DNA of 33,572 nucleotides from an uncultured Christensenellaceae bacterium. Lineage in GTDB: Bacteria; Bacillota; Clostridia; Christensenellales; UBA3700. The stretch lies in the NCBI GenBank assembly GCA_944383905.1, contig CALWRI010000017.1, positions 1-33,572 on the forward strand. Reading direction: 5' to 3'. This document shows positions 1 through 11,755 of this stretch, piece after piece (within the stretch, counting starts at the first letter, position 1; the number at the start of each line of letters is the position of its first letter). The translations under genes were made by a program, and so were the position numbers. Under the pieces are notes generated by a model that had not been told where the DNA came from, did not search any database, and saw only the letters and a program-made list of their open reading frames with translations.

Positions 1-2099
1 ATGCCGTTGCAGACCGCTATGCCGTTTTCGAACACGCCTTCAAGATAGAAGCTGTCGTATGAATAGAACGGGTCGTATCTGCTCTCTGACGGCTCTATAC
101 CCTCCATGCTGCTTACGAGATTATAATCGTAAACGACGTTTTTGCCGAGCCAATCGTATATCGCGTGCACTTTTTCATAATCCGTCATATCGTCGTCTAT
201 CCATGTGCGGCAGACGTCCTTTGCGAGCGCGTACAAATTTTCGGCAATACTGCCGGCGACAGGCAAGGGTCTGAATCCCGCCTCGACCGCGAAGAAAAGC
301 TGATCGCTCGTTTCGACGACCGCCCCTTCCCTTCCGTTTATCGCGAAGTCGTCAAAGTCGGCAGATCTCGAGGATCTCGTCAGATGAAATTCGTTGGACG
401 ACGACTCCGTATACTTGCTCTCGCTGTCGTACAGAGCTTCGTTTTTGGACGTCATGGAAAGCCCTATCCTGTAAGCACCGTCCGAAAGCTCCTGCGCGGC
501 ATAGGTATACTTGAGCGACTCCTTGTACTTTGCGCAAGAGTCTTTGAACGCGTTCATAACTCCGCTCGCGTCTATGATACCCGTACTCTGCGAATCGACG
601 TAAACGTCGACGTACGACATGGTGATAAAGCCGTTGACAGTGTTGAACGACTTCGTATCGAGGTCGTCATAGTACAAAATCATATAATATGCGAGGACGT
701 CCATTTCCTCGGTGCTGTCGATATATCTGTTGAACGTCTTTGACAGATAGGTGAATCCCTTTGTCGGATCGAGATATTTTGCAATGCTCCCTGTCTGATC
801 CGCATAATTGACCGTCGCGCTCGAAGCGGGGGTATCCACGCTCTGAACATAACTTCTTATGCACACGCTGGCAGACTCGCCAATTATTCCCTTCAGACTG
901 AAAGAATTTCCGTCAAACCGATCGGGGTATTCGTCGCTCGAATAGACGTCCCCGTTGACGACGACCTCGTATCTGTCTATCGGATAATCCACCTGCCATG
1001 TGAGGATAACGTCGGGATAGCTGTCGTCAAAATCAAACTGAAGGTCATAGCACATTATGCTTGACGAATAGACGAACAGATAAAAATCGAGGATTCCTTT
1101 GCCTGTAAACAGCTGCACTTCGTGCAGACCGTAAGAGAGAGAGTTGAGATAACCTTCCTTGAATACGACGCTCTTTGAAGTCGCTGAGTAATTGCTCGTG
1201 CTGTTTGCGATCCTGACGCCGTCCACGCTTATTGCGTAAATGCTCGCAGAAGAGGAAAAACTCACCGTGAGCCCGTCGGACGCGGTCGAAGAATTCTTGC
1301 AGTAAACGTATGCGCCGTAACTCGGCACGTCCAGAGATACGGGGAGATTCGCAATGCCCGTTTTCGTAACGTAAAAATCAAAATTCTCTCCGTCCGAAGT
1401 CGTTGCGGTAAATTTTGTGTCGATGCCGCTATCAACGCCGGAGAATGTCGGAAGCTCAAGTTCCACTGCTCCGTTCTGAGAATCGTAAGACCAATATCTG
1501 TCGTCAAGCTCCGTCCCGAGAACGGAAACGGACGAGACCACTCCCGTGTTTTCCGTCAAAGGCACGGATATGCCGCCGATCGACGCAGAAGAAATATAAT
1601 TGAATTTCTGCACCGCGCCCGTCGGAAGGCAAAGCGCGGGAGCGTTTGAAGGAAAAACGTCGGTTTCGGTATCGGAACTTCCCGAGGAATTGCCGTTGTT
1701 ATCGTCCGGATCGTCGGGACCGGGAACTTCGACGTTGCTCTGCGTATCTTTTTTCTCCACCAATATATAGGATTCGGGAGAATCGTTCAGAAATTCGTTC
1801 CCGCTCAAAATCCTGACGCCGACCCAATAGACGCCGTCGGCTGTCAATGCGTACTTGTTCGAATGAATAACGAAGCTCTCTCCCGACTGCGCCCCCATAA
1901 CGCCGTCTTCGTCATCGTAAAGAGTGATCTGATAACCCTTTGCGCTCGACACTGAATTCCATGACACGACGCCGTCTTCGAATTTGAGAGCAGGCGCCGA
2001 AATCGTCAATGAAAATCCTGCGCACGCGCCCAGGACGAACGGTGCGACCATGCACATTATCATTATTGTCGAAATCAATAACAAGTTGCGCTTTTTCAT
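1..2099 (-). CDS. Transglutaminase-like surface lipoprotein (C-terminus beyond window)
   Basis: At least 699 codons are in the window, and the frame is open to the left edge. The N-terminus (MKKRNLLL, a hydrophobic stretch, then lipobox LGAC) is a lipoprotein signal, so the protein should be anchored outside the membrane. After it comes a fibronectin-III-like segment (VVSWNSVSSAKGYQI, about residues 38-110), a Gly/Ser/Asn/Asp linker (about 114-150), and a second Fn3-like stretch near residue 366 (VILTWQVDYPIDRYEV). From about residue 630 it reads DDMTDYEKVHAIYDWL and then GIAVCNG. That is the start of a transglutaminase/protease core, with Cys697 as the likely nucleophile; the His and Asp of the triad would lie outside the window. 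The substrate is unknown; peptide crosslinking or proteolysis at the cell wall is the family expectation. The start codon has no Shine-Dalgarno and sits 7 nt after a consensus -10 box. Confidence 0.85.
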   Translation of the reverse strand, partial: MKKRNLLLISTIMIMCMVAPFVLGACAGFSLTISAPALKFEDGVVSWNSVSSAKGYQITLYDDEDGVMGAQSGESFVIHSNKYALTADGVYWVGVRILSGNEFLNDSPESYILVEKKDTQSNVEVPGPDDPDDNNGNSSGSSDTETDVFPSNAPALCLPTGAVQKFNYISSASIGGISVPLTENTGVVSSVSVLGTELDDRYWSYDSQNGAVELELPTFSGVDSGIDTKFTATTSDGENFDFYVTKTGIANLPVSLDVPSYGAYVYCKNSSTASDGLTVSFSSSASIYAISVDGVRIANSTSNYSATSKSVVFKEGYLNSLSYGLHEVQLFTGKGILDFYLFVYSSSIMCYDLQFDFDDSYPDVILTWQVDYPIDRYEVVVNGDVYSSDEYPDRFDGNSFSLKGIIGESASVCIRSYVQSVDTPASSATVNYADQTGSIAKYLDPTKGFTYLSKTFNRYIDSTEEMDVLAYYMILYYDDLDTKSFNTVNGFITMSYVDVYVDSQSTGIIDASGVMNAFKDSCAKYKESLKYTYAAQELSDGAYRIGLSMTSKNEALYDSESKYTESSSNEFHLTRSSRSADFDDFAINGREGAVVETSDQLFFAVEAGFRPLPVAGSIAENLYALAKDVCRTWIDDDMTDYEKVHAIYDWLGKNVVYDYNLVSSMEGIEPSESRYDPFYSYDSFYLEGVFENGIAVCNG

Positions 2100-2106
2100 A
2101 CGTCAT

Positions 2107-2135
2107 ATTATATCACACGCGCAAAGTTTTTTCAA
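2107..2135 (-). promoter_or_regulatory. SigA-type promoter, probably leaderless, for the transglutaminase-like gene
   Basis: The -35 is TTGAAA (2130-2135), the spacer is 17 nt, and the -10 is TATAAT (2107-2112) with an extended TGA. Only 7 nt separate the -10 from the ATG at 2099, so transcription should begin at or within 1-2 nt of the start codon. Confidence 0.8.
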
Positions 2136-2175
2136 CAGACTGAAATCTTTTTGTGTTTTTGGCGGTTTTAAGAAC

Positions 2176-2206
2176 AAAAAAACGCGCCGTTTCAACAACG
2201 GCGCGT
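2176..2206 (-). terminator. Intrinsic terminator of the antiporter gene
   Basis: A perfect 10-bp stem (2182-2191 with 2197-2206), a 5-nt loop, and a run of T on the minus strand. It lies about 25 nt beyond the antiporter stop and separates it from the next gene. Confidence 0.9.
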
Positions 2207-2228
2207 AGTTTATTACCCTTTTGAGTTT

Positions 2229-3629
2229 TTATTTTTCCTGTTTCTCCGATCCGCCGACAGGCGTAGCGTCTTTGTTCTCTTCGCTCATCTGCTCGATCGC
2301 CGTGTCGTTCGCCTCTTTGCTTATCGTCTCGTCGCAGACAGGCATATCCTTTTCCAGCTTTTCCTTTATTATATTTGCGGCGACGGGAGAAGCGGGCGTC
2401 TCGAATTTTCCGTCTTCGACATCTTCCGTCGGGAACTTCTTGAAGGTAATCTTGAGAAGTATCGGCGTGAGAAGCGAAGAAGCGATGACAAGAAGAATGA
2501 CAGCAGGCAGATACTGAGAAGACATTATCCCTTCTTCTATACCCTTCTGCGCAACGATAAGGCAAACCTCTCCTCTTACCATCATTCCGAGTCCGACTTC
2601 GAGACTTTCGTGAGCTTTGTACTTGCACATAAGTCCGCCCGTGGCGCAACCCACCAGTTTTGCAGCCATACCACAGATGACGAAAGTGAGACTGAACAAC
2701 ACTATCGTCCAGCTCATGTTGTCCACAAGAGCTTTGTAATCAAGGCATATTCCGATATTGGCGAAGAATATCGGGCTGAACAGCATATACGCGCTCATGT
2801 CTATACGACGTTCGACGTACTCCGTCTGTTTCATGTTGGACATCATCATACCCGCGACGAACGCGCCGGTGATGGAAGCCACGCCAAACAGCTCTTCGGA
2901 GAACCATGCGAACAGGAACGCCGTCGCAAGACCGAATATCGAAAGTCTGCGGGTGTGCGGGAAATGCTTGCTGAGCAGCTTGAATATAAAGTGAATCGCT
3001 ACGCCGCAAGCTATCGCGAGCACGAAGAAAAGCACGACGTTGATAAGGACCTGTATGCCGGAAGCCACCGTCGCCGGATCCTTGAACAGTCCGACGAGTT
3101 TGTAACCCCATGTGTTGGGATCCACGTCTCCCGTCGCGAACGCGAGAATGACGATGCCGATTATATCGTCGAGCACCGCGGCGGTAACTATGCTTGCGCC
3201 GACCTTGCCGTGTAGTTTGCCTATTTCTTTGAGGACCGCGACGGTTATGCCGACAGACGTTGCCGCCAGGATCACGCCAAAGAAAAACCTCTCTTTGAGC
3301 TCGAGACCGGGAATAATCCAGGATACGCCAAAGCCGACGGCAAGCGGTATTATTACGCCGAGGCTGGTGATGAGCACCGAGGCGACGCCGTTTTTCTTAA
3401 GCTCTTTGAAATTTGTCTCCATACCGGCGGTAAACATTATCATTACGACGCCGATCTCCGCAAAAGGTTTTAGCTCCGCGGTATTCTTGATAAGACCGCT
3501 GACACCGATGATAATGCCGGCGAGCAAAGCTCCCACTACCTGCGGCAAACCGATCTTTCTCATCAGTATGCCCAGCACTTTCGTGAGCAACAGGATCAAT
3601 GCCAAATGCAAAAATATACTATAGTCCAT
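2229..3629 (-). CDS. Cation:proton antiporter (CPA family, Na+/H+ exchanger domain)
   Basis: 466 residues. The first ~390 form a polytopic membrane domain of the Na_H_Exchanger type, with many hydrophobic helices. The ion-binding pair is visible as AVLDDIIGIV (Asp154-Asp155), the acidic pair of CPA antiporters and associated with electrogenic exchange in that superfamily. No TrkA-N (Rossmann) regulatory domain follows. Instead there is a charged, probably cytoplasmic tail of about 75 residues (KFPTEDVEDGKF...SEKQEK). The start at 3629 was preferred to upstream in-frame codons because GGGAGG sits 7 nt before this ATG and because hydrophobic helix 1 begins right there. Expected role: exchange of Na+ or K+ for H+ in pH and ion homeostasis. 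The cation cannot be told from sequence. Single-gene unit with its own promoter and terminator. Confidence 0.9.
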   Translation of the reverse strand: MDYSIFLHLALILLLTKVLGILMRKIGLPQVVGALLAGIIIGVSGLIKNTAELKPFAEIGVVMIMFTAGMETNFKELKKNGVASVLITSLGVIIPLAVGFGVSWIIPGLELKERFFFGVILAATSVGITVAVLKEIGKLHGKVGASIVTAAVLDDIIGIVILAFATGDVDPNTWGYKLVGLFKDPATVASGIQVLINVVLFFVLAIACGVAIHFIFKLLSKHFPHTRRLSIFGLATAFLFAWFSEELFGVASITGAFVAGMMMSNMKQTEYVERRIDMSAYMLFSPIFFANIGICLDYKALVDNMSWTIVLFSLTFVICGMAAKLVGCATGGLMCKYKAHESLEVGLGMMVRGEVCLIVAQKGIEEGIMSSQYLPAVILLVIASSLLTPILLKITFKKFPTEDVEDGKFETPASPVAANIIKEKLEKDMPVCDETISKEANDTAIEQMSEENKDATPVGGSEKQEK

Positions 3630-3666
3630 AAATGCACCTCCCGTTTTCCCCCTTTCAACTTTATCC

Positions 3667-3695
3667 ATTATATTACCGCGCACCCGCTTTGTCAA
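3667..3695 (-). promoter_or_regulatory. Consensus SigA promoter of the antiporter gene
   Basis: TTGACA (3690-3695), 17-nt spacer, TATAAT (3667-3672): both hexamers match the consensus exactly. The 5' leader would be about 30 nt. Confidence 0.9.
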
Positions 3696-3807
3696 CACTA
3701 AAAAACGTAAAATTTATCCTCGCGGCGCACAACGCATCTTTCCGCCCCTGCTGTCGGGCAAAATCTGCGACCGACGTTTGAAAAAGCGCCATCTCCCGTA
3801 TCGGCAC

Positions 3808-3837
3808 AAAAAAATACGATAGCAAAAGCTACCGTAT
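3808..3837 (-). terminator. Intrinsic terminator of the ydbC-like gene
   Basis: A 10-bp stem with one G-T pair (3814-3823 with 3828-3837), a TTTT loop and T6 on the minus strand, about 50 nt past the stop codon. Plus-strand T's after the stem could let it work in both directions. Confidence 0.85.
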
Positions 3838-3888
3838 AATTTTTATATACCGCACAAAACAAATTTATATGTAAAAAAGAACCGATCG

Positions 3889-4116
3889 TTACTCTGCGAG
3901 AATATCGTCAAGAAGCGCTTTGAGGTTGACGAGTTCCTCTTTGGAAAGCGTCACTCCCTTGCCCATCTTTTCACCGTCCGGAGACCACTCTCTGATGTCG
4001 TATTTGGGCTCCTTCTGATTCCAGCTGATGAGTTTGATCTCCTTCTTCCAACCCTTGCTGGACTCCGACAGACTACCGTAAGTCTTGACCACTTCGTAAT
4101 CGAATTCTTTTGCCAT
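3889..4116 (-). CDS. YdbC-like PC4/p15 domain single-stranded DNA-binding protein
   Basis: 75 residues. The protein matches, by pattern, the small bacterial YdbC family, a homodimeric PC4-like fold known to bind single-stranded nucleic acid. Recognised segments are a first strand/turn (YGSLSESSKGWKKEI), the family hallmark LISWNQKEPKYDIREW, and SPDGEKMGKGVTLSKEEL followed by a C-terminal helix (LVNLKALLDDILAE). Length is the usual one for the family. ATG 4116 is preceded by TGGAGGAAATGTTTT, a good ribosome binding site. The gene stands alone between its own promoter and terminator. Its cellular role is not established; PC4 relatives act in transcription or DNA maintenance. Confidence 0.9.
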   Translation of the reverse strand: MAKEFDYEVVKTYGSLSESSKGWKKEIKLISWNQKEPKYDIREWSPDGEKMGKGVTLSKEELVNLKALLDDILAE

Positions 4117-4156
4117 AAAACATTTCCTCCATTTGCCACCGCAACATTATACATGT

Positions 4157-4185
4157 ATTATAACATATTGCGCTTTTCTTTTCAA
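4157..4185 (-). promoter_or_regulatory. SigA promoter of the ydbC-like gene
   Basis: TTGAAA (4180-4185), 17-nt spacer, extended -10 TGTTATAAT (-10 hexamer 4157-4162). It sits in a strongly AT-rich stretch between the beta-galactosidase stop and this gene. Confidence 0.85.
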
Positions 4186-4287
4186 TAGTAAAAATAAAAT
4201 ATTTATAGTTTTTATTAAAAAATTCTAATATTATAAATAAATATTTTATTCGTTCGCGTGCGTACATAATAAATATATATATGCCCG

Positions 4288-4311
4288 GCGCGAAGGCGCG
4301 CGAAGGCGCGC
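4288..4311 (-). repeat. GC-rich tandem 10-mer forming a hairpin after the beta-galactosidase gene
   Basis: The 10-mer gcgcgaaggc occurs twice in tandem and is followed by gcgc. On the minus strand this gives GCGCGC-CTTC-GCGCGC (6-bp stem, 4-nt loop) immediately after the stop codon, then an AT-rich run without a clean T tract. It may terminate or stabilise the transcript; the assignment is weak. Confidence 0.5.
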
Positions 4312-7389
<3,078 letters not shown>

Positions 7390-7406
7390 TTAGCCCGGTT
7401 ATAAAT

Positions 7407-7435
7407 ATTATAACATTATAATAAAAATATTGCAA
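7407..7435 (-). promoter_or_regulatory. SigA promoter of the beta-galactosidase gene, with overlapping palindrome
   Basis: TTGCAA (7430-7435), 17-nt spacer, extended -10 TGTTATAAT (hexamer 7407-7412); a second TATAAT lies at 7415-7420. The 10-bp palindrome TATTGCAATA (7428-7437) covers the -35 and could be an operator. That last point is only an inference from symmetry. Confidence 0.75.
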
Positions 7436-7563
7436 TACCTGTTTTGATTTTTCCTTAACTATTGTCGGGCGATTTCTCCAAAAACGGTAACATAGTCTTT
7501 TGCCCGGCACCGAACGGACCGCTCGACGCAGTCAGACAATTTTACAGACACGGGCAGACGTTT

Positions 7564-7941
7564 TTATCTGATGTATGAAGAAAAAGGAAAAAGAGACACC
7601 CTCGCCACTTTGAGCCACTGCACACAAAGAGGCGCCGTTAATATGCCGAGCAAAGACGTGAGCGCACCGAGCACGGCGACAGTCCCGAGCGCAGCGCCGA
7701 AAGTCAACGCCCAGAGCGCGTCGGCAAGTGGTCTGTCGAACACGGCGACGGCTTGCTTCCCGAACGGTTTGAAAACAAATATCCCCACCCTTATGCACTT
7801 TACTCCCCAATCCATCCCGACGACGGACAAGATGAGAAGCGCGCCGAGCGCAAACCATATCAATGAAAACGCAAAGCCCCCGAATATCTTCCAATACGCA
7901 TTACCGGCGATTCTGTACAATTTTTTGAGCGCCCATTTCAT
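7564..7941 (-). CDS. Small YccF-like (DUF307) inner membrane protein
   Basis: 125 residues with two copies of the YccF pattern: a hydrophobic helix followed by an amphipathic motif ending in a PF turn. Copy one runs about residues 22-65 (VKCIRVGIFVFKPFGKQAV), copy two about 75-122 (LCVQWLKVARVSLFPF). This matches the repeat seen in YccF/DUF307 membrane proteins, whose function is unknown. The reading frame stays open upstream to 8091, where AGGAAGG precedes an ATG. I chose ATG 7941 (MKWALKKL) because the extra 50 residues are low in hydrophobic structure and have no counterpart in the family, although 7941 lacks a clear ribosome binding site. The start is therefore uncertain. No clear promoter was found in the 190 bases upstream. 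Confidence 0.7.
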   Translation of the reverse strand: MKWALKKLYRIAGNAYWKIFGGFAFSLIWFALGALLILSVVGMDWGVKCIRVGIFVFKPFGKQAVAVFDRPLADALWALTFGAALGTVAVLGALTSLLGILTAPLCVQWLKVARVSLFPFSSYIR

Positions 7942-8130
7942 ACGGACATTATGTGCAAAGCGCGCGTTTATATAAAGAGGCGCCTTTCTTTTCCCCGTCG
8001 AAAGCCCGTTCGAAGCGATAATACGCCCTGCATCGCCCTGACTCACCTTTGCCCGACTTGCGACCAGACGGTGCTTGTTTTGAGCTCCCAAGCCCCATTT
8101 TTCGCCTTCCTGCTCCGCACCGCGTCACAG

Positions 8131-8161
8131 CAAAACGCCGCCTCGTGAGAAGCGGCGTTTT
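8131..8161. terminator. Bidirectional intrinsic terminator after the pfl operon
   Basis: A 10-bp perfect stem (8132-8141 with 8152-8161) and a 10-nt loop, with T runs on both strands. It lies about 20 nt past the stop of the last gene of the pflB-pflA operon. Confidence 0.85.
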
Positions 8162-8182
8162 TATTAGTGCGACAAATTTTAC

Positions 8183-8650
8183 TCATACGTTCTTTCCCGA
8201 TTCACGGAGAAGGTCGTACAAAAGACCTGTGCTGTCTATGACGAATTTCGCGCACGGGCGCACCTTGTAATACTCATCGTCTCTGACCTGCGGAACATAG
8301 CCCTGCGTGAGGTTTTTGACGTTTTTGAGAAGCTCGCCGCAGTTGTCCGTACCGTTGAGCTCCTTGAATTTTTTGTCAAGTTCGGTTATCTGCTTGTATA
8401 CGTCAGTTTTGTCGTCTGAAAGCGTGGCTTCCTTGTCGTGCATAAGTCCGCAAACGAAACCGAACGCGCTGACCGCCCCGCACAGATTCCTCGTCCTGCC
8501 GAACCCCGCGCCGAAACCCAGCGTTACCTTTTCGAGGATCTCCTCGTCGAGCGGCAACACGTCGGCAAAAGCGAGCACTACCGACTGACAGCAGTTGTAT
8601 CCCTTTTTGAAGTTTTCGTAAGCGAGTTGTATCCTCTGTTCTTTGGTCAT
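8183..8650 (-). CDS. C_GCAxxG_C_C family redox-associated protein
   Basis: 155 residues. Cysteine groups match the C_GCAxxG_C_C family: GYNCCQSVV (Cys20-Cys21), NLCGAVSAFGFVCG (about 55-68), DNCGELL and RPCAKFV. This is a poorly understood family, frequent in anaerobes, thought to bind a metal or cofactor or do thiol redox chemistry. It is the third gene of pflB-pflA. Its ATG overlaps the pflA stop as ATGA, so translation is probably coupled, and a terminator follows. Context suggests a role in anaerobic or oxygen-sensitive metabolism alongside the glycyl radical enzyme, but this is inference. The central motif departs from the strict CGAxxGG form. Confidence 0.85.
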   Translation of the reverse strand: MTKEQRIQLAYENFKKGYNCCQSVVLAFADVLPLDEEILEKVTLGFGAGFGRTRNLCGAVSAFGFVCGLMHDKEATLSDDKTDVYKQITELDKKFKELNGTDNCGELLKNVKNLTQGYVPQVRDDEYYKVRPCAKFVIDSTGLLYDLLRESGKNV

Positions 8651-9378
8651 TTTTTTCTCCTTTCGTCGAGATATTTCTCAAGCTCGTCAAGCCTCGCCCT
8701 GTCCATGGCGGGCGTGCCTGCGAGCGGATTTTCTATCCCGAGTTTTTCGTATTTCGAAAAGCCCATTGTGTGAAACGCAAGCAGCTGATACCTCTCTATG
8801 CAATCATATCCGCGCACGACGTCCGCATATCTGTCCATACACTCCTCCGTGTCGTTTATGCCCGGCACCACAACAGTCCTTATCCACACGGGCACGCGTT
8901 TTTTTTCGCAATAGTCAAGCGTGTCCAGCACATTCTTTATACCGCCTTTGCAATATTTGCGGTAATGTTCGTCATCCCAGAATTTTAGATCGAGGATAAC
9001 GGTTTCCGCGCCTCCCAGCGCCGCTTTGACCTCGTCCGTAAGAGGCACGGCGCCCGAAGTGTCGAGAGCGACGCCTATCCCTTCTTTTTTCATTTTCTTT
9101 TCGAATGCCGCGACGAAAGCGCTCTGCACGAGCACCTCTCCGCCGCTCAAGGTCACACCGCCGTCCTTGCCGAAATAGGGCTTGTATCTCACCGCTTTTT
9201 TTGCAAGTTCGTCCACGGTAAAGCGCTGCCCTTCGCCGCTCCATGTGTCGGGATTGTGGCAATATGCGCAACGCAAAGGACAACCGACGAAAAATATCCC
9301 GTAGCGTATCCCCTTGCCGTCAAGGGTCGCCAGACTTTCGAAGGAATGGATATTTGCCGTCGGCTGCGATCTCGTCAT
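8647..9378 (-). CDS. pflA: Pyruvate formate-lyase activating enzyme (radical SAM)
   Basis: 243 residues, the usual length (E. coli 246). It carries the radical SAM motif CxxxCxxC at Cys33, Cys37 and Cys40 (GCPLRCAYCHNPDTW) and the SAM-contact GGVTLSGGEV. It uses a [4Fe-4S] cluster and S-adenosylmethionine to abstract hydrogen from the glycine of PflB, making the glycyl radical. The start at 9378 was preferred to upstream in-frame codons because it aligns with the family N-terminus (SFESLATLDGKGIRY) and lies 4 nt after the pflB stop. There is little Shine-Dalgarno, which suggests re-initiation after pflB. It overlaps the downstream C_GCAxxG gene by 4 nt. Confidence 0.95.
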   Translation of the reverse strand: MTRSQPTANIHSFESLATLDGKGIRYGIFFVGCPLRCAYCHNPDTWSGEGQRFTVDELAKKAVRYKPYFGKDGGVTLSGGEVLVQSAFVAAFEKKMKKEGIGVALDTSGAVPLTDEVKAALGGAETVILDLKFWDDEHYRKYCKGGIKNVLDTLDYCEKKRVPVWIRTVVVPGINDTEECMDRYADVVRGYDCIERYQLLAFHTMGFSKYEKLGIENPLAGTPAMDRARLDELEKYLDERRKK

Positions 9379-9382
9379 ATTA

Positions 9383-11608
9383 TCAGAATTTCTCGTGGAA
9401 AGTGCGGTTGATGACTTCCTGCTGCTGGTTCTTGTTGAGCTTGTTGAAGTTGACCGCATAACCGCTCACCCTGATCGTCAGATTGGGGTAGAGCGAAGGA
9501 TTGTTCATCGCGTCGATGAGCTTTTGCCTCTGCAACACGTTGACGTTGAGGTGATGCGCGTTCTGCGCAAAGTAGCCGTCGAGCATAGTAGTGAGCTTGC
9601 TTATCCTGTCCTCTTCGTTTTCTCCGAGCGTGTCGGGCGTTATCGAGAAAGTGTTGGATATGCCGTCGCGGCAGCAGCCGTAGTCGAGTTTAGCAACGGA
9701 ATTCAGGCTCGCAAGCGCGCCTTCGCAGTCCCTGCCGTGCATCGGGTTTGCGCCGGGAGCAAACGGCTCTCCTCGCTTTCTGCCGTCGGGAGTGGAGCCC
9801 GTCTTCTTGCCGTATACGACGTTTGAAGTGATCGTCAGTATAGAAAGAGTGTGCTTCGCTCCCCTGTACGTCGGGGTCTTGACGAGCTCTTTGTAGAAGC
9901 TCTCGACTATCCATTGAGCGATCTTGTCCACCCTGTCGTCGTCGTTGCCGTACTTGGGGAAATCCCCTTCGGTCACAAAATCCGTGATAAGTCCGCGCTC
10001 GTCCTTTACCGCTTTGACCTTTGCGTATTTGATCGCGCTCAGGCTGTCTGCAAGCACGCTCAGACCGCATATACCGAAAGCCATAAGCCTTTCGACGTGA
10101 GTGTCGTGCAGGCTCATCATAAGCCTTTCGTAAGCGTATTTGTCGTGCATATAGTGGATTATATTGAGAGTGTTGACGTAGAGTTTCGCCATCCACTTCA
10201 TATATTTCTTGTATGCCTTGAGCACTTCGTCATAATCGAGCAAGCCCTCGTCGAAAACCTTTCCTTCGGGCGCGACCTGAATACCGTATATCTCGTCCTT
10301 GCCGCCGTTGAGCGCCATGAGAAGGACTTTGGCGAGATTGCATCTCGCGCCGAAATACTGCATCTGCTTGCCCTCTTTCATTGCGGACACACAGCACGCA
10401 ATCGCATAATCGTCGCCGAACGCGGGACGCATCACGTCGTCGTTTTCATACTGGATCGAGTCGGTATCGATGGATACCTGCGCGCAGAAGTCCTTGAAGC
10501 CCTGCGGCAGTTTCTGCGACCAGAGCACGGTTATGTTGGGTTCCGCACTGCTGCCGAGATTGTAAAGCGTGTTGAGTACGCGGAAGCAGTTTTTGGTGAC
10601 CATGGGTCTTCCGTCCTCGCAAACGCCGCCCTCCGACATAGTCACCCAGGTCGGATCTCCCGCGAACAGATCGTTGTATTCGGGTGTGCGCAGGTGTCTG
10701 ACCAGCCTCAGTTTGAGCACGAGATCGTCCATTATCTCCTGCGCGCCCTGCTCTGTCAGAACGCCGTTTTTGATGTCTCTTTCAAAATATATGTCGAGGA
10801 ATGTGGATATCCTGCCGATCGAGTTTGCCGCACCGTTCTGCTCTTTTACTGCGCCCAGATAGCCGAAGTAGAGCCACTGCACCGCCTCTTTCGCGTTTGA
10901 CGCGGGTCTCGAGATGTCGCAGCCGTACTGTGAAGCCATCTGCTTGAGCTGCTCCATGAATTCGAGCTGCTTCTGCACATCCTCGATGAGCCTGATGTTC
11001 TCCTCGCTCATATCGTTTTTGCCCAGCTCTTTCTTGTCAGCCTTTTTGCACTCGATAAGATAATCCATACCGTAAAGCGCGATCCTGCGGTAGTCGCCGA
11101 TTATCCTGCCTCTCGCGTAAGCGTCGGGCAGACCGGTGATGACGCCGACGTGTCTCGCCGCTCTCATCTCGTCGGTGTACACGCGGAAAACGCCGTCGTT
11201 GTGGGTCGTGCGGTATTTGAATTCCGTCTTTATCTTGTCCGACATCTTGTAGCCGTACGCCTCGCACGCCTTTTCGCTCATTCTCTTGCCTGCAAACGGA
11301 TTGATCGCGCGTCTGAGCGGAGCGTCGGTCTGAAGACCGACGATGATGTCGTTTTCCTTGTCGATATATCCGGGCGCAAAAGAGAGGATCGAAGCTACGT
11401 TCTCCGTATCCACGTCGAGGACGCCCTTTTCCGCCTCTTTTATAAGAAGTTCGTCGACATACTTTTTCACCTTTGTCGTCCTTTCTGTCGGTCCCGTAAG
11501 GAAGGACTTGTCGCCATCGTAAGGCTTGTAGTTTCTGACGATAAAGTCTCTGACGTCAATCTTCTTGCACCAGTTTCCCTTCTTAAAACCTTGCCATTCG
11601 CCGTTCAT
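9383..11608 (-). CDS. pflB: Pyruvate formate-lyase (formate C-acetyltransferase)
   Basis: 741 residues. It converts pyruvate and CoA to acetyl-CoA and formate. The catalytic pair is Cys405-Cys406 (AIACCVSAM, equivalent to E. coli 418-419). The C-terminal glycyl radical loop is [10 protein letters not shown], with the radical Gly at about 716, followed by the conserved [10 protein letters not shown]. Length and order of motifs are those of true PFL rather than of a diol dehydratase or other glycyl radical enzyme. ATG 11608 is preceded by AAAGGAG. It is the first gene of an operon with pflA, which is needed to activate it. Expression appears controlled by the riboswitch and terminator in its 140-nt leader. 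It works in the anaerobic cytoplasm, and its formate can feed 10-formyl-tetrahydrofolate for purine synthesis. Confidence 0.97.
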   Translation of the reverse strand: MNGEWQGFKKGNWCKKIDVRDFIVRNYKPYDGDKSFLTGPTERTTKVKKYVDELLIKEAEKGVLDVDTENVASILSFAPGYIDKENDIIVGLQTDAPLRRAINPFAGKRMSEKACEAYGYKMSDKIKTEFKYRTTHNDGVFRVYTDEMRAARHVGVITGLPDAYARGRIIGDYRRIALYGMDYLIECKKADKKELGKNDMSEENIRLIEDVQKQLEFMEQLKQMASQYGCDISRPASNAKEAVQWLYFGYLGAVKEQNGAANSIGRISTFLDIYFERDIKNGVLTEQGAQEIMDDLVLKLRLVRHLRTPEYNDLFAGDPTWVTMSEGGVCEDGRPMVTKNCFRVLNTLYNLGSSAEPNITVLWSQKLPQGFKDFCAQVSIDTDSIQYENDDVMRPAFGDDYAIACCVSAMKEGKQMQYFGARCNLAKVLLMALNGGKDEIYGIQVAPEGKVFDEGLLDYDEVLKAYKKYMKWMAKLYVNTLNIIHYMHDKYAYERLMMSLHDTHVERLMAFGICGLSVLADSLSAIKYAKVKAVKDERGLITDFVTEGDFPKYGNDDDRVDKIAQWIVESFYKELVKTPTYRGAKHTLSILTITSNVVYGKKTGSTPDGRKRGEPFAPGANPMHGRDCEGALASLNSVAKLDYGCCRDGISNTFSITPDTLGENEEDRISKLTTMLDGYFAQNAHHLNVNVLQRQKLIDAMNNPSLYPNLTIRVSGYAVNFNKLNKNQQQEVINRTFHEKF

Positions 11609-11631
11609 AAAATTTCTCCTTTGTCCCTTGG

Positions 11632-11675
11632 AAATAAAAATCCGCCGGGACGATTTGTAATTTTTGCCCAGACGG
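11632..11675 (-). terminator. Riboswitch-controlled terminator of pflBA (expression platform)
   Basis: The strand CCGUCUGGGC (11675-11666), which is the 3' part of the aptamer, can instead pair with GUCCCGGCGG (11651-11642). There is one U-C mismatch and two G-U pairs, over a 14-nt loop, and AUUUUUAUUU follows. Forming this stem removes the aptamer pseudoknot, so ligand binding should prevent termination and switch pflB on. Confidence 0.85.
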
Positions 11676-11733
11676 TCGACTAAAACCGCTGTGCTCCACC
11701 ATAGTCAACTATGTAATCCGTCAGTCGCACAGC
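11666..11733 (-). ncRNA. ZTP/ZMP riboswitch (pfl RNA motif)
   Basis: On the minus strand: P1 pairs GCUGUGC (11733-11727) with GCACAGC (11694-11688). The conserved GACUGACGG follows P1. P2 is CAUAGU/ACUAUG (11713-11708 with 11705-11700). The 3' domain reads GUCGACCGUCUGGGC, almost identical to the highly conserved GCCGACCGUCUGGGC form of this class. A pseudoknot GACGG (11722-11718) with CCGUC (11675-11671) is possible, as the class requires. The class senses ZTP and ZMP, which build up when 10-formyl-tetrahydrofolate is short, and was named for its common position upstream of pfl genes. Here it lies directly in the pflB leader. Confidence 0.92.
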
Positions 11734-11755
11734 TACCTCTTTACATTGCACTGTC

